The notes beneath the pieces were generated by a model that was given only the letters and a program-made list of their open reading frames with translations, searched no databases and was not told where the DNA came from. Positions 1 through 6,229 of a DNA stretch of 41,340 nt are shown piece after piece. The translations under genes were made by a program, and so were the position numbers. Location of the stretch: positions 1-41,340 of IMG/VR virus record IMGVR_UViG_3300027779_000057; one strand, written 5' to 3'. Numbering within the stretch: the stretch's first letter is position 1; each line of letters starts with the position of its first letter. Origin of the DNA: a virus.

Positions 1-296
1 TACTCTCCGTAGGGTGTGCATATGATAGGGCTCTTTCCGAATGCTACATAGTTAGCCTGTCTTATACGGTTGTCCTCTCTCTCTGTTAATGTAGAGACTT
101 CACATCTTAACCTGTGTAGTGATATATCTCTCAAGCTGATAACCTCTTCCCTGTGGTCGTTTATCCTCTTCAATTGCTTACATGCTTTAATATATCCTCT
201 TAATTTCTCGGTTAACTCCTTTACCTCTGCTTTTAGTTCTAATGTAAATGGAGTATCTATATATATACTGTTATCTGTTTGTAGATCGTTTATCAT
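1..296 (-). CDS. Hypothetical coiled-coil protein, cut by left edge
   Basis: An open reading frame begins at ATG 296 and stays open to the left edge (98 codons visible). The product is charged and helical (KAEVKELTEKLRGYIKACKQ type heptads), without membrane segments. Its start is coupled to the preceding gene through TAATG (stop 298-296, start 296-294). The last visible codon fragment is TA, and if the window is circular the final base 41340 supplies A, giving TAA that again overlaps an ATG. The family is not recognised. Confidence 0.7.
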   Translation of the reverse strand, partial: MINDLQTDNSIYIDTPFTLELKAEVKELTEKLRGYIKACKQLKRINDHREEVISLRDISLHRLRCEVSTLTEREDNRIRQANYVAFGKSPIICTPYGE

Positions 297-382
297 TATA
301 CTATGAATTTAGTGTTAGTTAATATCATTACTATACAGGCTATCAACCCGACTAATAACCTGATTTTAGTTTTATCTGTCAT
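296..382 (-). CDS. 28-residue single-span membrane peptide
   Basis: A tiny gene running from ATG 382 to TAA 298-296. After a short basic start (MTDKTKIR) it has one hydrophobic helix rich in Leu, Ile and Val and almost no tail. It lies 2 bases after the stop of the 164-residue gene and its stop overlaps the next start (TAATG), which is the main reason to accept it. Function is unknown. Confidence 0.5.
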   Translation of the reverse strand: MTDKTKIRLLVGLIACIVMILTNTKFIV

Positions 383-384
383 AA

Positions 385-879
385 TTATATATCGTTATTT
401 AGTTGCTTTATTTGATGTATTGAGTCGGCTAAGTCTCTTTTTGCTTCTTTTATACATAGATCGTTAATAGTTGCCAAATCTTGCACAAAGTTAGAGCAAT
501 TAATTACTAGAGATAAATCCTCATTAATTAAATGTAATTCCCCAGAGTCAACAAAAATTGTATGTATCTCGTGTAAATAGGCGTTTTTTGGTGTCGAGCC
601 TTCGGCTATTAGTCCATCTCTTTGCTCTTCAAGTCTGTCTATCTCAGTCAGTAAACATTCTAACCTTTTATGTAATGTTATGTTTTGAGTTCGGAATATA
701 TTAGATTCCTCTTGTACCTCTTCAAACTTTACTTCAAATGCTTCAAATTCTGAATCCAACTTATTGTATTGTACTTTGTTGTCATCATTTACCATGTATG
801 AAGTTCTTAACTCTTGACCTAGTAAATTAATCGTATCTTCTGCGATTTGTAATGCTGCTTTTAATTCTGCTTTTTTCAT
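385..879 (-). CDS. Hypothetical coiled-coil protein, 164 aa
   Basis: The N-terminal two thirds (about residues 1-95) form a long acidic coiled coil. The C-terminal part (about 100-164) is mixed, with two Cys. The start has the typical A-rich leader (AACTAAAAACAAACAAC). It belongs to the left micro-gene operon, followed directly by the 28-residue membrane peptide. No family is recognised, and a structural or scaffold-like early protein is only a guess. Confidence 0.75.
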   Translation of the reverse strand: MKKAELKAALQIAEDTINLLGQELRTSYMVNDDNKVQYNKLDSEFEAFEVKFEEVQEESNIFRTQNITLHKRLECLLTEIDRLEEQRDGLIAEGSTPKNAYLHEIHTIFVDSGELHLINEDLSLVINCSNFVQDLATINDLCIKEAKRDLADSIHQIKQLNNDI

Positions 880-890
880 GTTGTTTGTTT

Positions 891-1055
891 TTAGTTATCT
901 TCTGTTATTTTTATATATGTGTTATCGTTTGGTATAAAGTATTGAGTATCTTGTCCATTCTCAAATACATTATATATATTCCCTTCTTTGTCGTTATTAT
1001 CTATATAATTATATGTATAATTATAAGATTCTTTTACTTCGTTTATTGTCATCAT
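891..1055 (-). CDS. Hypothetical acidic protein, 54 aa
   Basis: The start is chosen at the ATGATG pair (1055), right after the stop of the preceding membrane peptide (1060-1058). A longer reading from 1109 would overlap that peptide and adds nothing recognisable. The product is rich in Tyr, Asn and Asp, soluble, and of unknown function. Confidence 0.6.
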   Translation of the reverse strand: MMTINEVKESYNYTYNYIDNNDKEGNIYNVFENGQDTQYFIPNDNTYIKITEDN

Positions 1056-1057
1056 AA

Positions 1058-1162
1058 TTATGATATTATGGCGTAAATTACTAAAGCAATCGGCAATATT
1101 ACACCACATAGTAAGTATATAATACTTTCAAATGTCTTGTACTGTTTATCTGTTATTTTCAT
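1058..1162 (-). CDS. 34-residue single-span membrane peptide
   Basis: ATG 1162 to TAA 1060. A short polar start (MKITDKQYKTFES) is followed by one strongly hydrophobic helix of about 20 residues reaching almost to the C-terminus. It overlaps the end of the preceding micro-gene by 17 bases and lies 2 bases before the next start. Such packing is normal for this operon. Function is unknown. Confidence 0.5.
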   Translation of the reverse strand: MKITDKQYKTFESIIYLLCGVILPIALVIYAIIS

Positions 1163-1247
1163 ATCTTCTATTTTTTTGGTAAGTCATTTCTGACTTGATT
1201 AATACTATTGTTATTATTAGTAATGTTATTATTATTATTAGTTTCAT
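1146..1247 (-). CDS. 33-residue membrane peptide
   Basis: ATG 1247 to TAA 1148-1146. Residues 2-17 are almost entirely Leu, Ile, Thr and Val, followed by a basic polar tail (QKNRRYENNR). It lies 4 bases after the stop of the 45-residue membrane protein and overlaps the next gene. Small size and AT-rich repeats of ATA make this call uncertain. Confidence 0.4.
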   Translation of the reverse strand: MKLIIIITLLIITIVLIKSEMTYQKNRRYENNR

Positions 1248-1251
1248 AATC

Positions 1252-1389
1252 TTACATGTGTATTGTTGCACCGTTCAATAATTCTATCACTACGAATGTT
1301 AAGAATGGAACGATTAAAGTTGCTACTACTACTAAACCGATATTGTCCGTTGTATCGTTGTTTTTAATTGTGTTGATTAAGTTTGACAT
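1252..1389 (-). CDS. 45-residue membrane protein, paralogue of the 2404-2577 product
   Basis: First gene after the promoter at 1431-1461, with leader AACTAAAAACAAAAACA. The product has a soluble start (residues 1-17, ending TTDNIG) and one membrane span (GLVVVATLIVPFLTFVVIEL). It matches the C-terminal half of the 57-residue protein at 2404-2577: both read TD-x-x-G-(V/L)-(V/I)-(V/I)-V-(A/S)-T-(L/F)-IVP-x-L-x-F. The conserved Pro in mid-span and the paralogy argue that it is a real gene. Role is unknown; host-membrane modulation is possible. Confidence 0.7.
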   Translation of the reverse strand: MSNLINTIKNNDTTDNIGLVVVATLIVPFLTFVVIELLNGATIHM

Positions 1390-1430
1390 TGTTTTTGTTT
1401 TTAGTTATTATCGGTATTATTACCAATACT

Positions 1431-1461
1431 TAAAGATACAATATATTAACGATATACACAA
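1431..1461 (-). promoter_or_regulatory. Left-cluster promoter, TTG-N20-TATCTTTA
   Basis: Read on the minus strand, TTG (1461-1459), 20 bases and TATCTTTA (1438-1431) match the Bacteroidetes housekeeping promoter apart from a final A for G. The first transcribed bases carry GGTAATAATACC (1424-1413), also found after the 2823 promoter. It should serve the micro-genes from 1389 through position 1. Confidence 0.65.
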
Positions 1462-1473
1462 CTATTTTACTAA

Positions 1474-1611
1474 TTATTTGTTATTTATAATCATTCTAGA
1501 TAACATTTCATTATTATCTTTCAATAGTTTTACTCTATTCTTTAATACACTATTTTCATTCTTCAAGCTTACTAATTTACTGGTAAAGTCTTTTATTTCT
1601 TTGTTTGTCAT
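1474..1611 (-). CDS. Hypothetical leucine-zipper-like protein, 45 aa
   Basis: ATG 1611 to TAA 1476-1474, starting 2 bases after the stop of the 79-residue gene. Nearly the whole product is one basic amphipathic helix with regular hydrophobic positions (LVSLKNENSVLKNRVKLL), which suggests a dimeric coiled coil. No DNA-binding motif is evident. Last gene before the 1431 promoter. Confidence 0.55.
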   Translation of the reverse strand: MTNKEIKDFTSKLVSLKNENSVLKNRVKLLKDNNEMLSRMIINNK

Positions 1612-1612
1612 C

Positions 1613-1852
1613 TTAATTATATTTATTCATTAGTTCATTTAATCCAGACTCTAAGTCCTCAAACTTTTCTACTTTATTGATCTGTGGACTGTAAAATAAT
1701 CCTTCAGCTATATAATTAATATCAGCATCAAATAAATCAATTGTTTTATAATCTCCTGACTTTATTAATTCCCTCGCTTTTGCTTTTGTTATATTCTCCC
1801 ATTTTTGGTTCTCTGTTAATATTTGGTATTTATCAGCTTTAAATGTTCTCAT
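1613..1852 (-). CDS. Hypothetical protein, 79 aa
   Basis: A small soluble acidic protein preceded by an A-rich leader (AACTAAAAACT). The middle reads as a short alpha/beta unit (ITKAKARELIKSGDYKTIDLFD), and the C-terminus is helical. It sits between the 50-residue and 45-residue genes in the operon that starts at 2577. No family is recognised. Confidence 0.65.
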   Translation of the reverse strand: MRTFKADKYQILTENQKWENITKAKARELIKSGDYKTIDLFDADINYIAEGLFYSPQINKVEKFEDLESGLNELMNKYN

Positions 1853-1857
1853 AGTTT

Positions 1858-2010
1858 TTAGTTGTTTAGTAAGTAGTTGTTAATGTGAATGATTTCTTTT
1901 GTCAGTTGGTATTCTGATTTGATAGCTAGGTTTAAATAGTCCATTCTAGTTTCAAACTCATCGCCAGCCTTTTCAATTATCTCTAATATTAGTTTTTCTC
2001 TGTTTGTCAT
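1858..2010 (-). CDS. Hypothetical helical protein, 50 aa
   Basis: ATG 2010 overlaps the stop of the preceding gene as TAATG, and the gene ends at TAA 1860. The product is soluble and all-helical (MTNREKLILEIIEKAGDEFE start). Translational coupling and the lack of any other use for this 155-base stretch support it. Function is unknown. Confidence 0.6.
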   Translation of the reverse strand: MTNREKLILEIIEKAGDEFETRMDYLNLAIKSEYQLTKEIIHINNYLLNN

Positions 2011-2255
2011 TATGATTTTATTAGTGTTAAATTATTCTCCATTGCAACATAATTAATGTGTTTTGATGTTGTTGGGCTTGATGTTTGACCGTTTACATTC
2101 CATTCTGTTTTTTTTATTGTCATGTTATAAGGGTCAATTATTGCTACTAATGTATTGTAAGAATAAACCCCTTTTTTATATTCAATTACTCCTGATTTGT
2201 TTATTACTTTAGCATCTAAGATACTAAGATTTTGTAAATACTTTGTTTGTCTCAT
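2010..2255 (-). CDS. Hypothetical small phage domain protein, 81 aa
   Basis: The pattern YSYNTLVA near residue 31 and WN...TTSKHIN near residues 53-67 resembles a short single-domain protein common in tailed phages, made of a small beta sheet ending in an SKHIN motif. I recognise the pattern but cannot name the family with certainty. Its stop overlaps the next start (TAATG). Confidence 0.7.
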   Translation of the reverse strand: MRQTKYLQNLSILDAKVINKSGVIEYKKGVYSYNTLVAIIDPYNMTIKKTEWNVNGQTSSPTTSKHINYVAMENNLTLIKS

Positions 2256-2257
2256 AA

Positions 2258-2377
2258 TTATTTATCGTTTCTTGGTTCTTCTACTTGGTCAGCTTTCCAA
2301 CCAGTAATTGGGTTAATATTGTTTTTGATAAAGCTTTTGTATACTTGGTAACTTGTTTTATTTTGTATTACTTTCAT
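2258..2377 (-). CDS. Hypothetical basic protein, 39 aa
   Basis: ATG 2377 has the leader AACTAACTAAACATAAAACAAC, and the gene ends 3 bases before the next start. The product is soluble (MKVIQNKTSYQVYKS start) with the segment NPITGWKADQVEEP near the end. Family is unknown. Confidence 0.5.
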   Translation of the reverse strand: MKVIQNKTSYQVYKSFIKNNINPITGWKADQVEEPRNDK

Positions 2378-2403
2378 GTTGTTTTATGTTTAGTTAGTTT
2401 ATA

Positions 2404-2577
2404 TTAAAATCCAAATGATATGTGAGCACCTCCGATAATGTTTGCACAGATAAAGAATAACATCGGCACGATGAATGTACTTACTATTATAACCCCAGCC
2501 TTATCTGTTGCATCTGCTCGGTTAAATGCTCTTTTTGTTAAGAAGTAATTTGCTTTTAATTTTCTAGTGAATTTCAT
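2404..2577 (-). CDS. 57-residue membrane protein, paralogue of the 1252-1389 product
   Basis: ATG 2577 to TAA 2406-2404. A basic N-terminal arm (MKFTRKLKANYFLTKRAFNR) precedes the conserved block DATDKAGVIIVSTFIVPMLF, which forms a single membrane span and is homologous to the 45-residue protein at 1252-1389. The C-terminus is short and Gly-rich. It is first in the operon after the weak promoter at 2614-2645. The duplication of a micro membrane protein in one phage suggests a selected function. Confidence 0.7.
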   Translation of the reverse strand: MKFTRKLKANYFLTKRAFNRADATDKAGVIIVSTFIVPMLFFICANIIGGAHISFGF

Positions 2578-2613
2578 ATTGTTGTTTTTTAGTGTTATGT
2601 CTTATTGACTTTA

Positions 2614-2645
2614 TAAAGATAAGTATTATTTAGATACTAACCTAA
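2614..2645 (-). promoter_or_regulatory. Weak left-cluster promoter, TTAG-N20-TATCTTTA
   Basis: Minus-strand TATCTTTA (2621-2614) follows TTAG (2645-2642) after 20 bases. The same TTAG upstream element and spacing recur at the 3353-3384 site. The match to the Bacteroidetes consensus is weaker than at 1431 and 2823. It would serve the operon 2577-1474. Confidence 0.45.
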
Positions 2646-2783
2646 TTATATTGTATTATATTTATTATTTCTTTCTGATCTTCTTGCTAATGTTTCAAAC
2701 TTAGCAGAATTAAATTCTCTCGCTCCCTTTGTTAAAGAGTTCATTTTAATAGATTCGTTCAATTGTCTTTTACTTAGTTTCAT
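2646..2783 (-). CDS. Hypothetical basic protein, 45 aa
   Basis: ATG 2783 to TAA 2648-2646, first gene after the 2823 promoter, with a leader AACATAACTAAAAATATAAC. The product is strongly basic and soluble (MKLSKRQLNESIKMNSLTKG start, RRSERNNK near the end), so nucleic-acid binding is possible. No family is recognised. Confidence 0.5.
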   Translation of the reverse strand: MKLSKRQLNESIKMNSLTKGAREFNSAKFETLARRSERNNKYNTI

Positions 2784-2822
2784 TGTTATATTTTTAGTTA
2801 TGTTGGTATTATTACCAATACT

Positions 2823-2853
2823 TAAAGATAATGCTTTTCTACAATATACACAA
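2823..2853 (-). promoter_or_regulatory. Left-cluster promoter, TTG-N20-TATCTTTA
   Basis: Nearly a copy of the 1431 promoter: minus-strand AGTTGTGTATAT upstream, TTG (2853-2851), 20 bases, TATCTTTA (2830-2823), then AGTATTGGTAATAATACC in the early transcribed region. The conserved GGTA/TACC half-sites beyond the start site look like an operator or RNA element. Confidence 0.65.
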
Positions 2854-2865
2854 CTATTTAAGTAT

Positions 2866-2967
2866 TTATTTCTTATTATTCTTAGTTATTATTAATGTTA
2901 TTATTATTGCCGTTATCATGTAACCGAAGTTAACTAACAGATATGGGTTTAGTATATAATCTATCAT
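2866..2967 (-). CDS. 33-residue single-span membrane peptide
   Basis: Start ATG 2967 overlaps the stop of the 117-residue gene (TAATG). One hydrophobic helix (VNFGYMITAIIITLIIT) is followed by a short basic tail (KNNKK), the charge pattern of an inner-membrane peptide with its C-terminus inside. Role is unknown. Confidence 0.55.
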   Translation of the reverse strand: MIDYILNPYLLVNFGYMITAIIITLIITKNNKK

Positions 2968-3320
2968 TATTTTATTAGTTTTATCTCTGTATTTTCTACA
3001 GTGTCATAAATAGCTAGTTCGTTATTTTCTCTGGCTAATTGCATAGCATCAAATAAATCATCCATTTGTACAGAATAATCTACGTAATAAATACCCGTTT
3101 CAGTATCTAACCACCCACCGACAGAATCAAATCTATTATCCAAATTATAGATATCATCATATATCAAATTATATTGTAAACTTGGATTTTTACCCATGAA
3201 TAGAGTTTTTACTCCGATTACATACCTTTTATTTACTCCTGTTATTGAGTGAGTAAAGTCTTGCTTCGCATTGATCTTGTTTACCAACTCTTGCTCTTGT
3301 CTTACTGTTTGTTTTGTCAT
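2967..3320 (-). CDS. Hypothetical protein, 117 aa
   Basis: A soluble protein with an N-terminal helix followed by an alpha/beta region. The stretch GGWLDTETGIYYVDYS and the ending NELAIYDTVENTEIKL resemble short phage proteins of unknown function. It follows the promoter at 3353 with the leader AATAACTAAAAACAAACACA and is coupled to the 33-residue membrane peptide. Confidence 0.75.
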   Translation of the reverse strand: MTKQTVRQEQELVNKINAKQDFTHSITGVNKRYVIGVKTLFMGKNPSLQYNLIYDDIYNLDNRFDSVGGWLDTETGIYYVDYSVQMDDLFDAMQLARENNELAIYDTVENTEIKLIK

Positions 3321-3352
3321 TGTGTTTGTTTTTAGTTATTATTAATTATACT

Positions 3353-3384
3353 CAAAGATAATACTATTTATATTACTATCCTAA
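3353..3384 (-). promoter_or_regulatory. Left-cluster promoter, TTAG-N20-TATCTTTG
   Basis: Minus-strand TATCTTTG (3360-3353) is a full match to the TAnnTTTG element. The upstream element is TTAG (3384-3381) rather than TTTG, at the normal 20-base spacing. It overlaps the 3' end of the peptidase gene and would serve 3320-2866. Confidence 0.55.
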
Positions 3385-3876
3385 TTTATTTATACTTATT
3401 AAATGAAATATTACATTATCTAAATCATTATAGTTACCATAAGTTACCCAATATTTACCGTTGAATTTAACCGTGAATATATGCGCTTCACTCATTACTA
3501 AATAATTAGTATCTTTATTTAAGACATTTGCATTTATTAACTGTCTAATAGTAATGCCTTTATCTTTTATTAATGGGGTCATATTATTAAACCTACCATT
3601 ATTTTTTAAGTGTTGTAATATTACCCTTAGGTCAAATCCTTCATTGTCTTTTCTGCCTAAACCTTTTAATATATTATATGATTCGTTATACTTTATATTA
3701 TCCAAACTAGCTAAAGCCCTTACAGAGCAATCGTTCAAACCTTTACCTATATAAATACTATGCTCATACTTTTCATTAGTATCTATCAATCTTTGGCTAA
3801 ACATATTTGTCACCAATAAGAATGCAAATACTATTATTAATTTACTAAAGAAGTTATTTACTTTGTTATGTTTCAT
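3376..3876 (-). CDS. Exported papain-fold cysteine peptidase-like protein
   Basis: Residues 9-28 form a signal peptide or N-terminal anchor (FFSKLIIVFAFLLVTNMFSQ). The rest has the layout of small phage C39/papain-like peptidases: NDC(S)VRAL with candidate nucleophile Cys50, a helical middle with LGR (residues 73-75), a hydrophobic strand YLVM, then AHIF with His132 and GNYND with Asn/Asp near 148-151. Such proteins are usually cytoplasmic in phages, so the export signal is unusual. It has its own promoter at 3911. It may act in the host periplasm or envelope, for instance on cell-wall peptides or a bacteriocin-like substrate, but activity is inferred only from motifs. Confidence 0.6.
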   Translation of the reverse strand: MKHNKVNNFFSKLIIVFAFLLVTNMFSQRLIDTNEKYEHSIYIGKGLNDCSVRALASLDNIKYNESYNILKGLGRKDNEGFDLRVILQHLKNNGRFNNMTPLIKDKGITIRQLINANVLNKDTNYLVMSEAHIFTVKFNGKYWVTYGNYNDLDNVIFHLISINKLG

Positions 3877-3910
3877 ATTATATATATTAGGTTATACTAT
3901 TATTATTACC

Positions 3911-3940
3911 CAAAGATACAACTAATTTACATATAAACAA
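3911..3940 (-). promoter_or_regulatory. Left-cluster promoter, TTG-N19-TATCTTTG
   Basis: Minus-strand TTG (3940-3938), 19 bases, TATCTTTG (3918-3911). The early transcribed part again holds GGTAATAATA. It drives the peptidase gene and is back-to-back with the plus-strand promoter at 3983-4014. Confidence 0.65.
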
Positions 3941-3982
3941 TAATATTATCGTTATTTATAATGATTCTATATAGTAATATTG

Positions 3983-4014
3983 TTTGGTGGTTCGTAATAT
4001 TTATTGTATGTTTG
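3983..4014 (+). promoter_or_regulatory. Plus-strand promoter, TTTG-N20-TATGTTTG
   Basis: A perfect Bacteroidetes-type promoter on the plus strand: TTTG at 3983, 20 bases, TATGTTTG at 4007-4014. It also carries the extended block TTTGGTGGTTCG found in the minus-strand promoters at 9919, 13803, 14583 and 15288, so it belongs to the phage's own middle-promoter family. No rightward gene follows. Confidence 0.75.
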
Positions 4015-4020
4015 CCAAAT

Positions 4021-4324
4021 CGCTGAAATATGGCGAGAGGGTAAAGAATTGCCCTATTTTAACGCGCCTACAAAATAACTGGTTATTTTAATAGGCTTAA
4101 CTTCTATTATCTAAATCTTTTGATAGTAGTATACATTTACATTGATTTAAAGCTCTTAAACAGGCTTATAATTGATAATACAATATTTATGCCTAATTTC
4201 TACATAAAGAGGTTAATTTTGGGGTATCATGTTAAACACCCCCCATCATGTTAAACACACAGAGATATATTTTCCCACCCATCATATTAAACACCCCATC
4301 ATATTAAACATCCCCTATAAACGC
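4021..4324 (+). ncRNA. Candidate noncoding RNA R1
   Basis: Rightward transcription from the 3983 promoter would enter this 300-base gene-free stretch, where the longest plus-strand frames are only a few codons. It contains a hairpin AGGG...CCCT (about 4038-4055), a stronger one pairing GCCTA/TAGGC and AAAATAA/TTATTTT (4066-4096), and near its end four copies of ATCAT(A/G)TTAAACA. The hairpin at 4330-4357 could end it. The end point and the RNA itself are inferred. Confidence 0.5.
4226..4312. repeat. Four copies of the ATCATRTTAAACA element
   Basis: Copies begin at 4226, 4246, 4281 and 4298, separated by C-rich spacers (cacc, cccc). The first can fold as GGGGT-loop-ACCCC. The same element is dispersed in other gene-free gaps of the genome, and this is its densest cluster, lying inside candidate RNA R1. 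Confidence 0.8.
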
Positions 4325-4357
4325 AAAAAACCCCCAACACAATTAAGTATTGAGGGT
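4325..4357 (-). terminator. Intrinsic terminator after terminase
   Basis: On the minus strand an 11-base-pair stem (ACCCTCAATAC with GTGTTGGGGGT, loop TTAATT) is followed by TTTTTT. It lies just after the large terminase stop and ends the terminase operon. The hairpin also faces candidate RNA R1 from the other side. Confidence 0.85.
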
Positions 4358-4363
4358 AATTCA

Positions 4364-5575
4364 TTATCTTATTACATATTTGCCAGACATCTGACCTTGT
4401 ACTAAGTATTGTAATCCATATCTAATCGCATCCATAAAGTGATTCCAACGATCAATTGGTTTCTCTCCTTTCTCATGCCAAACATAATTGTTTAGCTCTC
4501 TTATTATAGCGTTAGATTTTCTATCTACAATTATCTGATAATCTTGCATCAATGCAATACCAGACAGTATAGAACCTTTCTTCTTTATAGTAGGTTTAAC
4601 ATTCAATCCTAATTGCTTAAGTTCATTTGTTAAACGTGGCTCAGAGTTATCACAAATAATTAAATCTGTACCACAAATATTTCTATTTTTCATTGCTATC
4701 TCAGAAGTAGACATATTAGTCTTTCCGTACTGTTCCTGTACATATAATCGTTTATTTTCTGTATCTATCGAAATTCTCACAAGTGTACTCATATCATTGG
4801 AAAATCCATAATCTTGACCATAACACATCTTTTCTGTTTGTACAAAGTCTCCAACTTTCCAGTTTCTAATTATAGTACCTTCAGCTTTAGCTAGCCATCC
4901 ACCCATAACAGTATGTTCATACTTACTAGGGTTTCTCATCTTCATTTCATATAACTGCTTAAGGAACGAATCAGATAAATGTTCTCTGTTATCTAAATAC
5001 GTTGTATGTATATAAGTAGTATCTTCTTTACGTCCATTAAAACCACCTTCTACATTCCTAAACTGAAAGAATCTTTGGTATATCCAATGCTCTTTAGTAG
5101 CTGGATTCAATACCAGTATACATCTATTCTGTTTAAGTTGTGATCTAATAGAGAAGTCAATCTTATTAAAGTCATCTTCATTAATTAACTCTTCTGCTTC
5201 ATCTAATACAAACGTTGTAACGCCATTTAAAGACTTAAGAGCAGCAGTTTGGTTACCAGATGATGTTCTGATACCTTTAAACATAATTGAGCTACCTGTA
5301 GTTAAGTTAATTATCTCATCTTTAGTTATTCTAAAATCACTATTCTTATCCATCAAATCTATCTTCTCTATAAATTCAGGTATAATAGAAGTTTGAGCAG
5401 ACATTAATGTATATCTACTAAACAACACCTTATGACCTTTTTCATATGTTAGATTCAATAAGAACAATGAAATACCAAATGATTTACCTGAACCCCTACC
5501 ACCTGTAATAACGTAATATCTATCATCAGATTGAAATAGAGGTATGTATTTTGGATTTAAGTTTATATTAGTCAT
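4364..5575 (-). CDS. terL: Terminase large subunit
   Basis: The packaging motor and headful or cohesive-end nuclease that pumps DNA into the prohead through the portal. Residues 25-33 give the Walker A motif GGRGSGKSF, and 122-129 Walker B FVLDEAEE. The C-terminal RNase H-like nuclease has the expected acidic triad Asp255 (GQDYGFSND), Asp309 (ICDNSEPR) and Asp382 (HFMDAIRYG). The length (403 aa) is normal for the PBSX/Terminase_3-like group. Its start overlaps the small subunit by 8 bases. Confidence 0.97.
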   Translation of the reverse strand: MTNINLNPKYIPLFQSDDRYYVITGGRGSGKSFGISLFLLNLTYEKGHKVLFSRYTLMSAQTSIIPEFIEKIDLMDKNSDFRITKDEIINLTTGSSIMFKGIRTSSGNQTAALKSLNGVTTFVLDEAEELINEDDFNKIDFSIRSQLKQNRCILVLNPATKEHWIYQRFFQFRNVEGGFNGRKEDTTYIHTTYLDNREHLSDSFLKQLYEMKMRNPSKYEHTVMGGWLAKAEGTIIRNWKVGDFVQTEKMCYGQDYGFSNDMSTLVRISIDTENKRLYVQEQYGKTNMSTSEIAMKNRNICGTDLIICDNSEPRLTNELKQLGLNVKPTIKKKGSILSGIALMQDYQIIVDRKSNAIIRELNNYVWHEKGEKPIDRWNHFMDAIRYGLQYLVQGQMSGKYVIR

Positions 5576-5960
5576 TTGTTATATCGATTATATCTTCATC
5601 ATCTTTAGGTTCATTATGATTAAAGAAGTTAATTACTGGAGCAGATATCTTATTACCTACTGCCTTATCATTAATACTATCAGAAGGTTTACCATAAGCA
5701 TACTCTAATAGTAACTTCATTTGATTAAAGTTATCCTTACCTAATTTAGCTAGGTTAATGAATGCTTCTTTTTCAGAACCAAACACCTCTTTCATAGCCG
5801 ATACAGCATACGATGAGATACGTTCTTTCTTAGCACCATTACTTTTAGCTGGTAACAACTTATCTTTAGTAGATAAAGGCTTAGCTTGTAATCTACTATT
5901 ATTTTTTCTGCCATCAGTTGGTTTAATTTCCTCTGATGAATTTCTTTGTTTTCTTGACAT
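5568..5960 (-). CDS. terS: Terminase small subunit (putative)
   Basis: Directly precedes and overlaps the large subunit, the usual place for the DNA-recognition subunit. It has a basic, disordered N-terminus (residues 1-50), a helical core (SSYAVSAMKEVFGSEKEAFINLAKLGKDNFNQ) and an acidic C-terminus. The pattern NFNQMKLLLEYAYGKPSD is the LLE-YAYGKP motif common in small phage DNA-binding packaging proteins. The late promoter ends only 5 bases before the ATG, so the mRNA may be leaderless. Confidence 0.8.
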   Translation of the reverse strand: MSRKQRNSSEEIKPTDGRKNNSRLQAKPLSTKDKLLPAKSNGAKKERISSYAVSAMKEVFGSEKEAFINLAKLGKDNFNQMKLLLEYAYGKPSDSINDKAVGNKISAPVINFFNHNEPKDDEDIIDITND

Positions 5961-5965
5961 GTATA

Positions 5966-5994
5966 TATAACGTATTAGTAGTCATTATGTTTTA
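5966..5994 (-). promoter_or_regulatory. Late ECF-type promoter for terminase
   Basis: Minus strand: TAAAACA (5994-5988), 14 bases, ACGTTATA (5973-5966). Same spacing and elements as the other late promoters. It lies inside the 3' end of the preceding gene. The start site predicted 6-7 bases beyond the -10 falls on or next to the ATG at 5960. Confidence 0.75.
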
Positions 5995-6229
5995 GGTAGA
6001 TTGTCTTAAGTGTCTGATATATACCATATTGTATATCTCCCTTTTTATATTTCTCTTCCATTATAGCTTTCTTTACACCCATTTCAACTACTATTTCCCA
6101 TTCTAACATAGGAGTTTGTTGAGGATATATTCTATAGTGATTGCGAATGCACCAGACTAATGATTTCTGATGCAAATCCCAATTATCTATCTTAAGCTTT
6201 TTCTTAGCTTCCTGTTTAGCTTTAGCCAT
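5975..6229 (-). CDS. Hypothetical protein, 84 aa
   Basis: A basic soluble protein: a Lys/Ala-rich N-terminus, then a helical part (WDLHQKSLVWCIRNHYRIYP). It overlaps the preceding gene by 8 bases and its 3' end contains the terminase promoter. The position before the terminase suggests a packaging or late accessory role, but no family is recognised. Confidence 0.75.
   Translation of the reverse strand: MAKAKQEAKKKLKIDNWDLHQKSLVWCIRNHYRIYPQQTPMLEWEIVVEMGVKKAIMEEKYKKGDIQYGIYQTLKTIYLKHNDY

Noticed and set aside
1256-1633. Plus-strand 125-codon hydrophobic frame
   Set aside because: Lies over several coupled leftward micro-genes and two-way AT-rich DNA; composition Phe/Ile/Tyr-only typical of antisense of AT-rich genes.
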